Below are positions 1 through 7,538 of a stretch of DNA of 64,000 nucleotides, piece by piece (position 1 is the first letter of the stretch; every line of letters starts with the position of its first letter). This DNA comes from CAVPCZ01 sp963779225. GTDB taxonomy: Bacteria > Bacteroidota > Ignavibacteria > UBA10030 > UBA6906. Location: assembly GCA_963779225.1 (NCBI GenBank), contig CAVZWW010000003.1, forward strand, positions 496,001 to 560,000, written 5' to 3'. The notes under the pieces are model-generated. The model saw only the letters and a program-made list of their open reading frames with translations. It was not told the origin of the DNA and searched no databases. A program made the position numbers and the translations under genes.

Positions 1-520
1 GTCCCAGCAGCTGTCCGGCCAGATGTTCGTAATGGTACAGGCGTTCGGCTTCCGGCACCGTGATAACGCCCTGCAGGTCACGGACTGGAATACGGGCTGA
101 GAGTGTAGGGGGTACTCCGCGTTCCAGCCAGACAAATCGTTTATCCTGATCACGTAGCCGTGCCAGGTATACTTCGCGCGGGCGGTTGAACACCTGGGCG
201 AAGGTAACGGCGATATCATTCCGATCACGGCCGGTCTCTTTGGGATCCGCCGCGAACGATGCAAACATGGTGTTGGAGACCAGGACTTTGCCGCTACGGT
301 CCAGGATGATTCCCCGGGCTGCCGGCAGTTTCATCGGGGCTTCATACTGCCGGCGCGCCATTTCCTGATAGGCACCGGCCTGAACAACCTGAATCTGCAC
401 CAGGCGGCCTGCGATCACGGCAAAGGATGTCAACAGAACGATCTTCAAGATCAGAATCCGGCGCTGTATTCGAACCTGGACTGGCACCGCGTGCAGATGT
501 TCTTCCGCCTTTGCGATCAT
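1..520 (-). CDS. ftsI: Penicillin-binding protein (FtsI/PBP2-type), N-terminal part, cut by window edge
   Basis: This is the first 173 codons of a class B penicillin-binding protein, a septal peptidoglycan transpeptidase. A cytoplasmic basic stretch is followed by one membrane helix (about residues 24-40) and then the dimerisation-domain start with the motif AARGIILDRSG, typical of FtsI and PBP2. The transpeptidase domain with its SxxK motif lies beyond the window. The ATG overlaps the stop of the upstream ftsL-like gene as ATGA, with AGGAG upstream, so the two are probably translationally coupled. The position after mraZ-rsmH-ftsL favours FtsI over an elongasome PBP2. A sporulation-type SpoVD or a FtsI with extra C-terminal PASTA domains cannot be excluded without the rest. 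Confidence 0.88.
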   Translation of the reverse strand, partial: MIAKAEEHLHAVPVQVRIQRRILILKIVLLTSFAVIAGRLVQIQVVQAGAYQEMARRQYEAPMKLPAARGIILDRSGKVLVSNTMFASFAADPKETGRDRNDIAVTFAQVFNRPREVYLARLRDQDKRFVWLERGVPPTLSARIPVRDLQGVITVPEAERLYHYEHLAGQLLG

Positions 521-975
521 TCGCCCAACTCCTTGCGTACCGCCGCGGCCCGATCCACCAGGTCGGGATCGAGGGTGATGAGTTCCGGCTGTTCCCGGGC
601 ATCCAGCATCCCCAGCTGTTCCCGGGCGATCAGACTGATCCGGTCGCGCGACGACTTGCGGTTCAGCTCCGCCTGCAATGCGGCGTTGCTGTCCAGCAGG
701 CGTTGATACCGCGTTTGCAGCGTGCCGATGTTCGCGGCGATCTCGTTGACGGTAATGATGCTGCCGATGTACATCACGATCACTGTCCCGACGATCAGCA
801 GCACCACGATCAGGTTGAACGGAGAGACCCGTCGCCGGGTGGCGGGCTTGTTGGCACGGACGGCGTATCCTGTCACGGTGCTCTGCCGTTCCCCATTATA
901 GACGTAGCGGTTCTCCCGAAATACCGGAGCGGGCGGTGATGCAGTGATGGTACGTTTTATGGTTCGATCCCACAT
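517..975 (-). CDS. ftsL: FtsL-like division protein (single TM plus coiled coil)
   Basis: A 152-residue bitopic protein. An N-terminal cytoplasmic tail of about 50 residues rich in Arg is followed by a hydrophobic helix (about residues 55-75, LIVVLLIVGTVIVMYIG) and a periplasmic heptad-like segment (TLQTRYQRLLDSNAALQAELN). This is the architecture of FtsL/DivIC, which form a trimeric scaffold with FtsQ/DivIB to activate FtsW-FtsI. Sequence conservation of FtsL is always poor, so the call rests on topology and on the position between rsmH and ftsI. It overlaps the end of rsmH by 19 bases and the start of ftsI by 4. The N-terminal tail is longer than usual. Confidence 0.78.
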   Translation of the reverse strand: MWDRTIKRTITASPPAPVFRENRYVYNGERQSTVTGYAVRANKPATRRRVSPFNLIVVLLIVGTVIVMYIGSIITVNEIAANIGTLQTRYQRLLDSNAALQAELNRKSSRDRISLIAREQLGMLDAREQPELITLDPDLVDRAAAVRKELGE

Positions 976-1898
976 GAGGTTTTCTCAGCCACGCGCATCT
1001 TTGCACTGCGTGCCCGCGGGTTTAGCGCGGTTTCCGCTTCCTGCGGAACCACAGGTTTCCGCGTCAGCACACGGAGCGGAACTTCCGCCACCTTCTGCGG
1101 GAGCAGCGCGGGGTAGTGTGAATCCGGCGGCGTGGATGCCGACCGGAAAAATTCTTTGACTATACGGTCTTCGAGCGAATGGTACGCGATCACCACAATC
1201 CGCCCACCCGGGTGGAGCCGCCGCAAGGCTTCGGGCAGGACGAGTTTCAGGTTCTGCAGTTCGCCGTTCACTTCGATGCGCAAGGCCTGGAACACCCGTG
1301 CGAGTGACTTGTTCAGGAACTGCCGCCCCACAACCGACGCCACCACATCGCGCAGATCTCCGGTGGTCCTGACCGGACGTGAGGTGATCAATCGCCGCGC
1401 AATGCGCCGGCTGTGCCGTTCTTCGCCATACTGCCAGAGAATGTCCGCCAGCTCCTGCTCGCTTCGCTCGTTCACCAGATCACCGGCCGTGAAAGGCGCG
1501 TGACGATCCAGGCGCATATCGAGCGGCTCGTCTTCTCGAAAACTGAATCCGCGTGCCGGTGCATCCAGTTGATGCGAGGAAACTCCCAGATCCAGAAGGA
1601 GACCATGGAAGAACCCGACGCCGGCTTCATCCAGGACCGAACGGAGATCCCCGAAATTCGCGTGGGCAAAGCGAATCCTGTTGCCCACCGGCGCCAGGCG
1701 TATGTGCGCTTCCGCCAGTGCCTCCTCATCGGCATCGAGTCCGATCAGCAGCCCCGATAGAGAGAGTCTCGCGCAAATCTCCTCCGCATGCCCGCCGCCA
1801 CCGATTGTACCATCGACATACGTCCCACCCGGATCGCTCACAAGGGCATCGACCGCTTCCTGGCGGAGCACAGGAATGTGAAATGCCGGCGAGGGCAC
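957..1898 (-). CDS. rsmH: 16S rRNA m4C1402 methyltransferase RsmH (MraW)
   Basis: RsmH methylates N4 of C1402 in 16S rRNA using S-adenosylmethionine. The conserved start FHIPVLRQEAVD, the SAM-binding loop DGTIGGGGHAEEI and the later motifs LLLDLGVSS and ARVFQALRIEVNGEL are all present. I place the start at GTG 1898, five bases after the mraZ stop, giving 313 residues, the usual length. A longer open frame runs upstream inside mraZ but encodes no family sequence, so it is not used. It belongs to the mraZ-rsmH-ftsL-ftsI transcription unit. Confidence 0.93.
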   Translation of the reverse strand: MPSPAFHIPVLRQEAVDALVSDPGGTYVDGTIGGGGHAEEICARLSLSGLLIGLDADEEALAEAHIRLAPVGNRIRFAHANFGDLRSVLDEAGVGFFHGLLLDLGVSSHQLDAPARGFSFREDEPLDMRLDRHAPFTAGDLVNERSEQELADILWQYGEERHSRRIARRLITSRPVRTTGDLRDVVASVVGRQFLNKSLARVFQALRIEVNGELQNLKLVLPEALRRLHPGGRIVVIAYHSLEDRIVKEFFRSASTPPDSHYPALLPQKVAEVPLRVLTRKPVVPQEAETALNPRARSAKMRVAEKTSCGIEP

Positions 1899-1902
1899 GG
1901 GA

Positions 1903-2346
1903 TTATTTCTGGAGGACTGTCTGGGCGACGCTTTCGTAACTCTCGGCCTGTGCCTTCTGATATTCAGCGTACGTCCGGGGATTCCAGATCTCGATGTGCT
2001 CCAGGACGCCGATGATAAACACTTCGTTTTCAATACCCGCAAACTGCAGGAGCTCTTTGGGAACGGTGATGCGGAACTGTCCGTCCAGCTGGGATTCTGT
2101 CGCACGCTCCAGCAGTGTGCGCATGAAAAAGCGATGCTTTGGATTTGTCGAGGAAAGCTGACGGATGTTCTCTTCCACTTTGTTCCACTCATCCAGCGGG
2201 TACACATAGAGGCACTGTTCGTAGCCGCGTGTAACGATGAAGGTGTCGTTTGCTTCCGGCGAGATATATTTTCGCAGGCGGGAGGGAATGTTGATCCGTC
2301 CTTTGTTGTCGACGGAATAATCGTATGACCCTTTGAATGAAGACAC
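1903..2346 (-). CDS. mraZ: Transcriptional regulator MraZ
   Basis: A 147-residue double SpoVT-AbrB-type protein. The first half has FKGSYDYSVDNKGRINIPSRLR and the second half ESQLDGQFRITVPKELLQFAGI, the two swapped-hairpin DNA-binding repeats of MraZ. In other bacteria MraZ binds TGGG direct repeats ahead of its own gene and controls the dcw cluster. Here three such repeats lie 22 to 47 bases upstream of the start codon (see separate entry), so autoregulation is likely. It is the first gene of the dcw unit. Confidence 0.96.
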   Translation of the reverse strand: MSSFKGSYDYSVDNKGRINIPSRLRKYISPEANDTFIVTRGYEQCLYVYPLDEWNKVEENIRQLSSTNPKHRFFMRTLLERATESQLDGQFRITVPKELLQFAGIENEVFIIGVLEHIEIWNPRTYAEYQKAQAESYESVAQTVLQK

Positions 2347-2368
2347 GGTCTACCTCAAGAGGTTTGTC

Positions 2369-2393
2369 CCCACCTGTCACCCACTTTTACCCA
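2369..2393 (-). promoter_or_regulatory. MraZ operator: three phased TGGG repeats
   Basis: On the minus strand three TGGG blocks stand at 2393-2390, 2383-2380 and 2372-2369, spaced 10 and 11 bases, each preceded by G (GTGGG). MraZ of other bacteria recognises TGGG direct repeats about 10 bases apart. They lie just downstream of the predicted -10, so bound MraZ would block transcription. Confidence 0.75.
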
Positions 2394-2405
2394 CAGGGTG
2401 CCATC

Positions 2406-2433
2406 AATATACGCATTTGGGCTACAAAGTCAA
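2406..2433 (-). promoter_or_regulatory. Promoter of the mraZ/dcw cluster
   Basis: On the minus strand TTGACT (2433-2428) and TATATT (2411-2406) are separated by 16 bases, a good match to a sigma70-type promoter. The predicted start lies near 2400, giving a leader of about 55 bases that carries the MraZ repeats. It sits between the mfd stop and mraZ, so mfd transcription may also read in; I see no terminator between them. Confidence 0.65.
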
Positions 2434-2511
2434 GTACGAGATGCGGATTACGGGCTGGTTTGGGGGGTTCTGAATGTGGGAAGTTCGGCGACAGGGAAAG
2501 GCACACCCCAC

Positions 2512-5500
2512 TCAGCCTTCCGCGGAGGGGGGCAGCGATATTTTCCGCAATTCCTGGATGACGCTATCTGCCTTCTCGAGAACAGATTCCGGATCCAGGG
2601 ACCGGCCGAAGGGGATCGTGGCTCGGAGCGTGGTCTCTCCCTGGCTTACCCGCACACCACGTTCCCGCATGCGCGAGAAGGCGGTCATTAATTGCTGAAA
2701 CTGTGCCGATTCATAGAAAACCGTATCCGACGGAGGCGGAAAATGGGCTTCCAGGCGCTCGGGCGAGAGATGGATCTTTGCCAATCCCAGTGTGCCTGCG
2801 CTGAGTTTCAGGCGCACCAGTCGGAGCAGGGTTTCCACCTGCAGAGGGCGTTTACCGAACCGATCCCGCAGCTCGAGCCCGATTTCGTCGAGTTGTTCAT
2901 GCGTATTCACCGCATAGAGACGCCGGTAGATTGTCAGCCGCTCGGTTTCATTCTCGACATACAGGGCCGGGATAAACGCCTCGAGGTCGGCTTCCACCGC
3001 AAAACCGCGAACGGCTCCAGGAGTTGACCGATCGTCCTTGAAGAGCTCCTGGAATTCCTCCTGTTTCAATTCATACACCGCCTCTTCAAGAATGCGCGTA
3101 TACGTTTCGAATCCCATCATCTCGATAAAACCGCTCTGTTCACTGCCGAGCAGGTTTCCCGCTCCGCGAATTTCCAGGTCACGCATTGCCAGATTGAAGC
3201 CGGACCCGAGTTCGTTGAACTCCTGCAGGGCTTGCAGACGTTGCACCGTACTCCTGCCGAGGACGGAAACCGGCGGTGTCAGCAGATAGGCGTACGCCTG
3301 GGTGTTGGAGCGCCCGACGCGCCCCCGCAGTTGATACAGCTCCGCCATGCCGAAGCGGTCCGCACGATTGATGATAATCGTGTTGACGTTCGGAATATCC
3401 AGTCCCGATTCGATGATCTTGGTGGACACGAGCATGTCGATGCGCTTTTCCAGAAATGCCAGCATGATTTCTTCGAGTTCGCGCGGCTGCATTTGTCCGT
3501 GCCCTGTTCCGATCCGCACATCCGGCAGCAACAGCTGGAGCCGTGCGGCAACGTCGTCCATACTTTGCACGCGGTCATGCACGAAGTACACCTGTCCGCC
3601 CCGACGTAATTCGCGTCTGACCGCGTCCTGAATGAGGCCGTCGTTCCACAGCGTGATCTCGGTGACAATCGGCAGGCGGTTGCGCGGGGGAGTGGCGATG
3701 AGCGAGAGGTCGCGTGCGCCCAGAAGAGAAAAGTGCAGCGTCCGTGGAATCGGTGTCGCGGTCAGGGCGAGCGTATCCACCTGTGCGCGCAGGAGGCGCA
3801 GCTTTTCCTTTGCGGCAACTCCGAACCGGTGTTCTTCATCGATAATCAGCAGGCCGATGTCTTTGAACGAGACATCTTTGGAAAGAAGCCGGTGCGTCCC
3901 GATCACCAGATCCAGCACGCCGTCCCGCAGCCGGGCAAGAACGGCTTCCTGTTCTTTTTTCACCTTGAAGCGTGAGAGGACATCGATGTCGACACCGTAG
4001 CGGGCCATCCGATCGTGAAACGTTTGTGCGTGTTGCGTCGCCAGGATCGTTGTGGGAACGAGGACCGCGACCTGTTTCCCTGACATGACCGCTTTGAATG
4101 CAGCGCGGACTGCCACTTCGGTTTTTCCGAACCCGACGTCGCCGCAGATCAGCCGGTCCATGGGGGGGGACGCCTCCATGTCCCGCTTCACATCAAGTGT
4201 CGCTTTTGCCTGATCGAAGGTGTCTTCATACATGAAGGATGCTTCCAGTTCCTTCTGCCAGGGTGTATCCGCGGGAAAGGAGAATCCTTCGGTCATCTTG
4301 CGCCGCGCGTACAGCGCAATCAGATCACGGGCGATATCTTTGACCCGCCTCTTCGTCCGTGCCTTGAGTTTTTCCCATTCACCGCTCCCGAGACGGTGGA
4401 GTTTCGGGATGTGTCCGTCTTTCGATGAGTATTTCTGCAGCTTGTTGAGGTAGCTGATATTCACATACAGCGTGTCGTTTTCGGCATAGAGCACCGCCGC
4501 GACTTCCACATCCACATCGCGGACACGGATCGTCCGGAGGCCGGAAAATTTCCCGATGCCGAAATCTTCATGCACGATGTAGTCGCCTTTTCGGAGGTGC
4601 TGGACGTCCGCTTCGGTGATTCCTTTGAACCGTGCCCGGCGGCGCCGGCCGTGCCGTTTCATTCTTCCGAAAATCTGATGTTCGGTATACACCGCAAGAT
4701 GCTGTTCGGAAAGCAGGAAGCCTTCATGGATGGCATCAAGCGAGTAGTGGATTGCGGACTGGTCCACGGGTTGCGGTTCACCCTGAGACGACGAGGCGGT
4801 GCCGATCAGTTCCCGTATCCGGTTCAGTTCCGCCTGGCCGTCGCAGCAGAGCAACATGCGGAAGCCGGCCCGCTGGCGCTCGGAAATGTCACGCAGCAGG
4901 GCCTGAATGCTTCCGTTAAACGCCGGTTGTGCGTGCACGCCGAAGTCCAGTGCCTCCCCGCCGGTCTGGAGTCTGCTGATGTGCATCTGTGGAAAGAGGG
5001 TCAGGACCTCATGCATCTTTTCCACATCGTACCGAGCGGAGCGTGCGGAGGTGCCAAGCTGCTCCCATGCCGTCCGTACCAGCGCGGGGCCGTCCAGAAT
5101 CACCAGTGCACGGTCGTGAAGATAATCCAGGAGGGAGGCGCTCCCGTGTGCGGCGGCATCATTTCCGGCAAGCAGGTCAGGTACCAGAAGAGCCGAGCTG
5201 AGTTCCCGGATGGAGCGCTGGGAGGCGACGTCAAATTCTCGGATGGATTCCACCGTATCTTCCACGAACTCGACGCGGACGGGGTTTTCTCCTACGAAGG
5301 GGAATACGTCGAGTATACCGCCGCGGACCGCATACTCGCCCGGGTGCTCCACGACATCGGTTCTCTCGAAGAGAAATTCCTGCAGGCCGGCGACGGTTTC
5401 GACAAAGCCCGGTGAAGCGCCGGTGATCAGCGTACGTGCGCGCGACTGGACGGCGGCGGGGCGGGGGAGACGGAGCGCCGCGCCTGCGGGGTGTGTGACC

Positions 5501-5856
5501 ACCACGTCGACCTCATCTGCCAGCAGCGATCGGAGTGTCTGCACGTCGTGGAGTTCGCGGGATCGTTCCATCAACACCCCTTCCTGGTCTTCACGTCCGA
5601 GAAACAAGAGGGTCCTGGACGGATCTCCAAGAACGGCGAGGTCGTCCGCTGTTCTGACAGCGGATTCTTTGTCCGGGGTGATGACAAGAAGCTGGCGGGA
5701 GAGGCGTTTATGCAGGGCGACAGCCAGGAGAGCACGGAATGATCCCCCCACTCCGGTGACGTGAAGGGGTGTACCGGAGGGTAAGGGCTCAAGCGCGCGC
5801 TGCAGGCGCGCCAGGAGCGGACTGTCATCCAGGAGATGTGGGAGGGACTCCGGCAT
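2512..5856 (-). CDS. mfd: Transcription-repair coupling factor Mfd
   Basis: Mfd removes RNA polymerase stalled at lesions and recruits UvrA. The 1114-residue protein has the UvrB-like N-terminal region (VTGVGGSFRALLAVAL; GGILDVFPFVGENPVRVEF), the polymerase-interacting Tudor-like domain around residues 420-500 (HLRKGDYIVHEDFGIGKFSGL), then the superfamily 2 motor with Walker A GDVGFGKTEVAVRAAF, the box DEEHRFG and motif VI QLRGRVGRS, and the C-terminal TRCF domain. Length is close to E. coli Mfd. It starts 12 bases after the murQ stop and probably ends the mnmE-mnmG-rsmG-murQ-mfd run. Confidence 0.97.
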   Translation of the reverse strand: MPESLPHLLDDSPLLARLQRALEPLPSGTPLHVTGVGGSFRALLAVALHKRLSRQLLVITPDKESAVRTADDLAVLGDPSRTLLFLGREDQEGVLMERSRELHDVQTLRSLLADEVDVVVTHPAGAALRLPRPAAVQSRARTLITGASPGFVETVAGLQEFLFERTDVVEHPGEYAVRGGILDVFPFVGENPVRVEFVEDTVESIREFDVASQRSIRELSSALLVPDLLAGNDAAAHGSASLLDYLHDRALVILDGPALVRTAWEQLGTSARSARYDVEKMHEVLTLFPQMHISRLQTGGEALDFGVHAQPAFNGSIQALLRDISERQRAGFRMLLCCDGQAELNRIRELIGTASSSQGEPQPVDQSAIHYSLDAIHEGFLLSEQHLAVYTEHQIFGRMKRHGRRRRARFKGITEADVQHLRKGDYIVHEDFGIGKFSGLRTIRVRDVDVEVAAVLYAENDTLYVNISYLNKLQKYSSKDGHIPKLHRLGSGEWEKLKARTKRRVKDIARDLIALYARRKMTEGFSFPADTPWQKELEASFMYEDTFDQAKATLDVKRDMEASPPMDRLICGDVGFGKTEVAVRAAFKAVMSGKQVAVLVPTTILATQHAQTFHDRMARYGVDIDVLSRFKVKKEQEAVLARLRDGVLDLVIGTHRLLSKDVSFKDIGLLIIDEEHRFGVAAKEKLRLLRAQVDTLALTATPIPRTLHFSLLGARDLSLIATPPRNRLPIVTEITLWNDGLIQDAVRRELRRGGQVYFVHDRVQSMDDVAARLQLLLPDVRIGTGHGQMQPRELEEIMLAFLEKRIDMLVSTKIIESGLDIPNVNTIIINRADRFGMAELYQLRGRVGRSNTQAYAYLLTPPVSVLGRSTVQRLQALQEFNELGSGFNLAMRDLEIRGAGNLLGSEQSGFIEMMGFETYTRILEEAVYELKQEEFQELFKDDRSTPGAVRGFAVEADLEAFIPALYVENETERLTIYRRLYAVNTHEQLDEIGLELRDRFGKRPLQVETLLRLVRLKLSAGTLGLAKIHLSPERLEAHFPPPSDTVFYESAQFQQLMTAFSRMRERGVRVSQGETTLRATIPFGRSLDPESVLEKADSVIQELRKISLPPSAEG

Positions 5857-5868
5857 CAGGATGTGAGG

Positions 5869-6801
5869 TCAGTCACTCGTCTTCTGTTCCCCGATCGCAA
5901 GGCGGACAAATCCATCGGCCGCGGTGATCCGGCGTTGCGCCTCTTCCAGCGTAGCTCCGGTTTTAATCATGACAATGGCGCTCTTGACATGGCCGCCGGT
6001 TTCCGAAAGGACGCGCGCAGCGACGTCGTAACCGACGCCGGTTGCCATCATCACAATCCGGCGTGAGCGTTCCACGAGCTTGGCGTTGGTGAGCTGGAGG
6101 TCAACCATCATATTCTCGTAGACCTTCCCCAGCTTCACCATCGCGGTGGTGGTGAGCATATTCAGGACGAGTTTCTGGGCGGTACCTGATTTCATGCGGG
6201 TGGAACCCATGAGGACTTCCGGTCCGACTTCCGGGCAGATTGCCACATCCACGTCCAGGTCGAATTCTGCTCGCGGGTTGGTGGTAACGTAGATCGTTTT
6301 TGCTCCCAGTTCCCGTGCGCGGGCAACAGCGGCAACCACATAGGGTGTGCGTCGGCTCGCGGCGATACCGCAGACCGTGTCACGTGCGGTCACATGCTGG
6401 GCGTCCACATCTTTGTGTGCGAGGGCCGGGTTGTCTTCCGCCCCTTCCTGCGCGCGGAACATCGCTTTCTCTCCGCCTGCGATCAGGCCCACAACCTGAC
6501 GGGGATCTGTTCCGAATGTCGGAGGACATTCCGATGCGTCGACGACCCCGAGTCTTCCGCTTGTGCCGGCACCGAAGTAGAGGAGCCGTCCGCCGCTCTT
6601 AAAAGACGCCACGATAAACTCCACGGCCCGGGTGATATGGGGGATTTCCCGTTCAACGGCCAGTGCCACGAGTTTATCCTGCGTGTTGATCAGGCGGAGG
6701 ATTTCCTCTGTGGACATTGTGTCCATATTCAGGGAAGCGGGGTTCCGTTGCTCGGTGAGCAACCTGGCGATAGAATCGTAGAGTTCTTGGGCCATTTCCA
6801 A
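5869..6801 (-). CDS. murQ: N-acetylmuramic acid 6-phosphate etherase MurQ
   Basis: MurQ cleaves the lactyl ether of MurNAc-6-phosphate to give GlcNAc-6-phosphate and lactate in peptidoglycan recycling. The 310-residue sequence carries the SIS-domain signature LLYFGAGTSGRLGVVDASECPPTFG and MGSTRMKSGTAQKLVLNML, both diagnostic. The initial MEMAQ offers two ATG starts two codons apart. It lies between rsmG and mfd in what looks like one minus-strand unit, an unusual position for a recycling gene. The kinase that makes its substrate, AnmK, is encoded at 57.8-59.0 kb. Confidence 0.96.
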   Translation of the reverse strand: MEMAQELYDSIARLLTEQRNPASLNMDTMSTEEILRLINTQDKLVALAVEREIPHITRAVEFIVASFKSGGRLLYFGAGTSGRLGVVDASECPPTFGTDPRQVVGLIAGGEKAMFRAQEGAEDNPALAHKDVDAQHVTARDTVCGIAASRRTPYVVAAVARARELGAKTIYVTTNPRAEFDLDVDVAICPEVGPEVLMGSTRMKSGTAQKLVLNMLTTTAMVKLGKVYENMMVDLQLTNAKLVERSRRIVMMATGVGYDVAARVLSETGGHVKSAIVMIKTGATLEEAQRRITAADGFVRLAIGEQKTSD

Positions 6802-6818
6802 TAACGGCTATTGAATGA

Positions 6819-7538
6819 TCAGAGTTTTACCAGCACCAGCTTCTTTTCCATCCCCTCACCGCCGGGGAACGTCAGGTTCAGCACGGTCGCATGCTTCACG
6901 CCCGCCTTTATCTGCGCCTCTTTAAGCTCCGCCGTGAGGTCCCCGCCTTTGTAACAGAGCAATAACGGCAATAGATGCTGCCCGGACTCTCCCCCTTCTG
7001 CACGCCGCACGCTTACGATATTCCCTGTACCGGACCTCGCAAACGGCCTGGACCAGATAACCAGCTTCGTCAGGGACGCCACTCCTCTTGCCAGAATCAC
7101 GTCGAACTTCCCCGGCATCAGGGCCAGAACATCCTTCTCTTCAACACGACCGGTAACTACGCGCACCGAGGGCAACCCCAATCGCGCGACCATATCCTCC
7201 AGTGCCAGCGTCTTCTTCCTGATCGAATCCACCAGCACTACCGTCCACCCCGGCTTCAGAATTGCCAGAGGTATCCCGGGAAATCCTCCCCCCGACCCGA
7301 GATCCATAACCATCAGCTCTTCAGGCATGGACAGTACAAAAAGTGGGGCAAGAGAATGAAAAAGGTGCTGCCCTCGTATGTTCTCTTCGTCCCTGCGGGA
7401 AATAAGATTGATCTTCGCGTTCCATTCCAGCACCATTTCCAGATAGCGATCGAGCAACCCGAGCTGCTCTGTGCTCGCTTTCAGGCCATATTGCCCGATG
7501 ACTGCGGCGATCAATTCCGAATGTTTCACGTGAAACAT
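6819..7538 (-). CDS. rsmG: 16S rRNA m7G527 methyltransferase RsmG (GidB)
   Basis: RsmG methylates N7 of G527 of 16S rRNA. The SAM-binding motif VMDLGSGGGFPGIPLAIL and the upstream NAKINLISRRDEENI are typical. The protein begins MFHVKH, whose codons spell a perfect parS palindrome, so the first codons serve both protein and chromosome segregation. Its start overlaps the mnmG stop by one base (TAATG), which implies coupling. Length is 239 residues, slightly above the family mean. Confidence 0.95.
   Translation of the reverse strand: MFHVKHSELIAAVIGQYGLKASTEQLGLLDRYLEMVLEWNAKINLISRRDEENIRGQHLFHSLAPLFVLSMPEELMVMDLGSGGGFPGIPLAILKPGWTVVLVDSIRKKTLALEDMVARLGLPSVRVVTGRVEEKDVLALMPGKFDVILARGVASLTKLVIWSRPFARSGTGNIVSVRRAEGGESGQHLLPLLLCYKGGDLTAELKEAQIKAGVKHATVLNLTFPGGEGMEKKLVLVKL
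7522..7537. other. parS site inside the start of rsmG
   Basis: TGTTTCACGTGAAACA is a perfect 16-base palindrome and matches the bacterial parS consensus bound by ParB. It covers the start codon region of rsmG, encoding MFHVKH. It is about 6.5 kb from dnaA, within the origin-proximal zone where parS sites cluster. Confidence 0.93.

Noticed and set aside
955..980. A GGTTCGATCCC-like T-arm suggesting a tRNA
   Set aside because: No matching acceptor or anticodon arms can be folded, and the site lies within the rsmH-ftsL overlap.
1899..2207. Upstream extension of the rsmH reading frame inside mraZ
   Set aside because: It encodes no RsmH sequence and overlaps mraZ in another frame; the conserved start FHIPVL lies just after the mraZ stop.
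3038..5764. Several plus-strand open frames opposite mfd, up to 281 codons
   Set aside because: They lack family motifs and are mirror frames of a well-conserved GC-rich gene.
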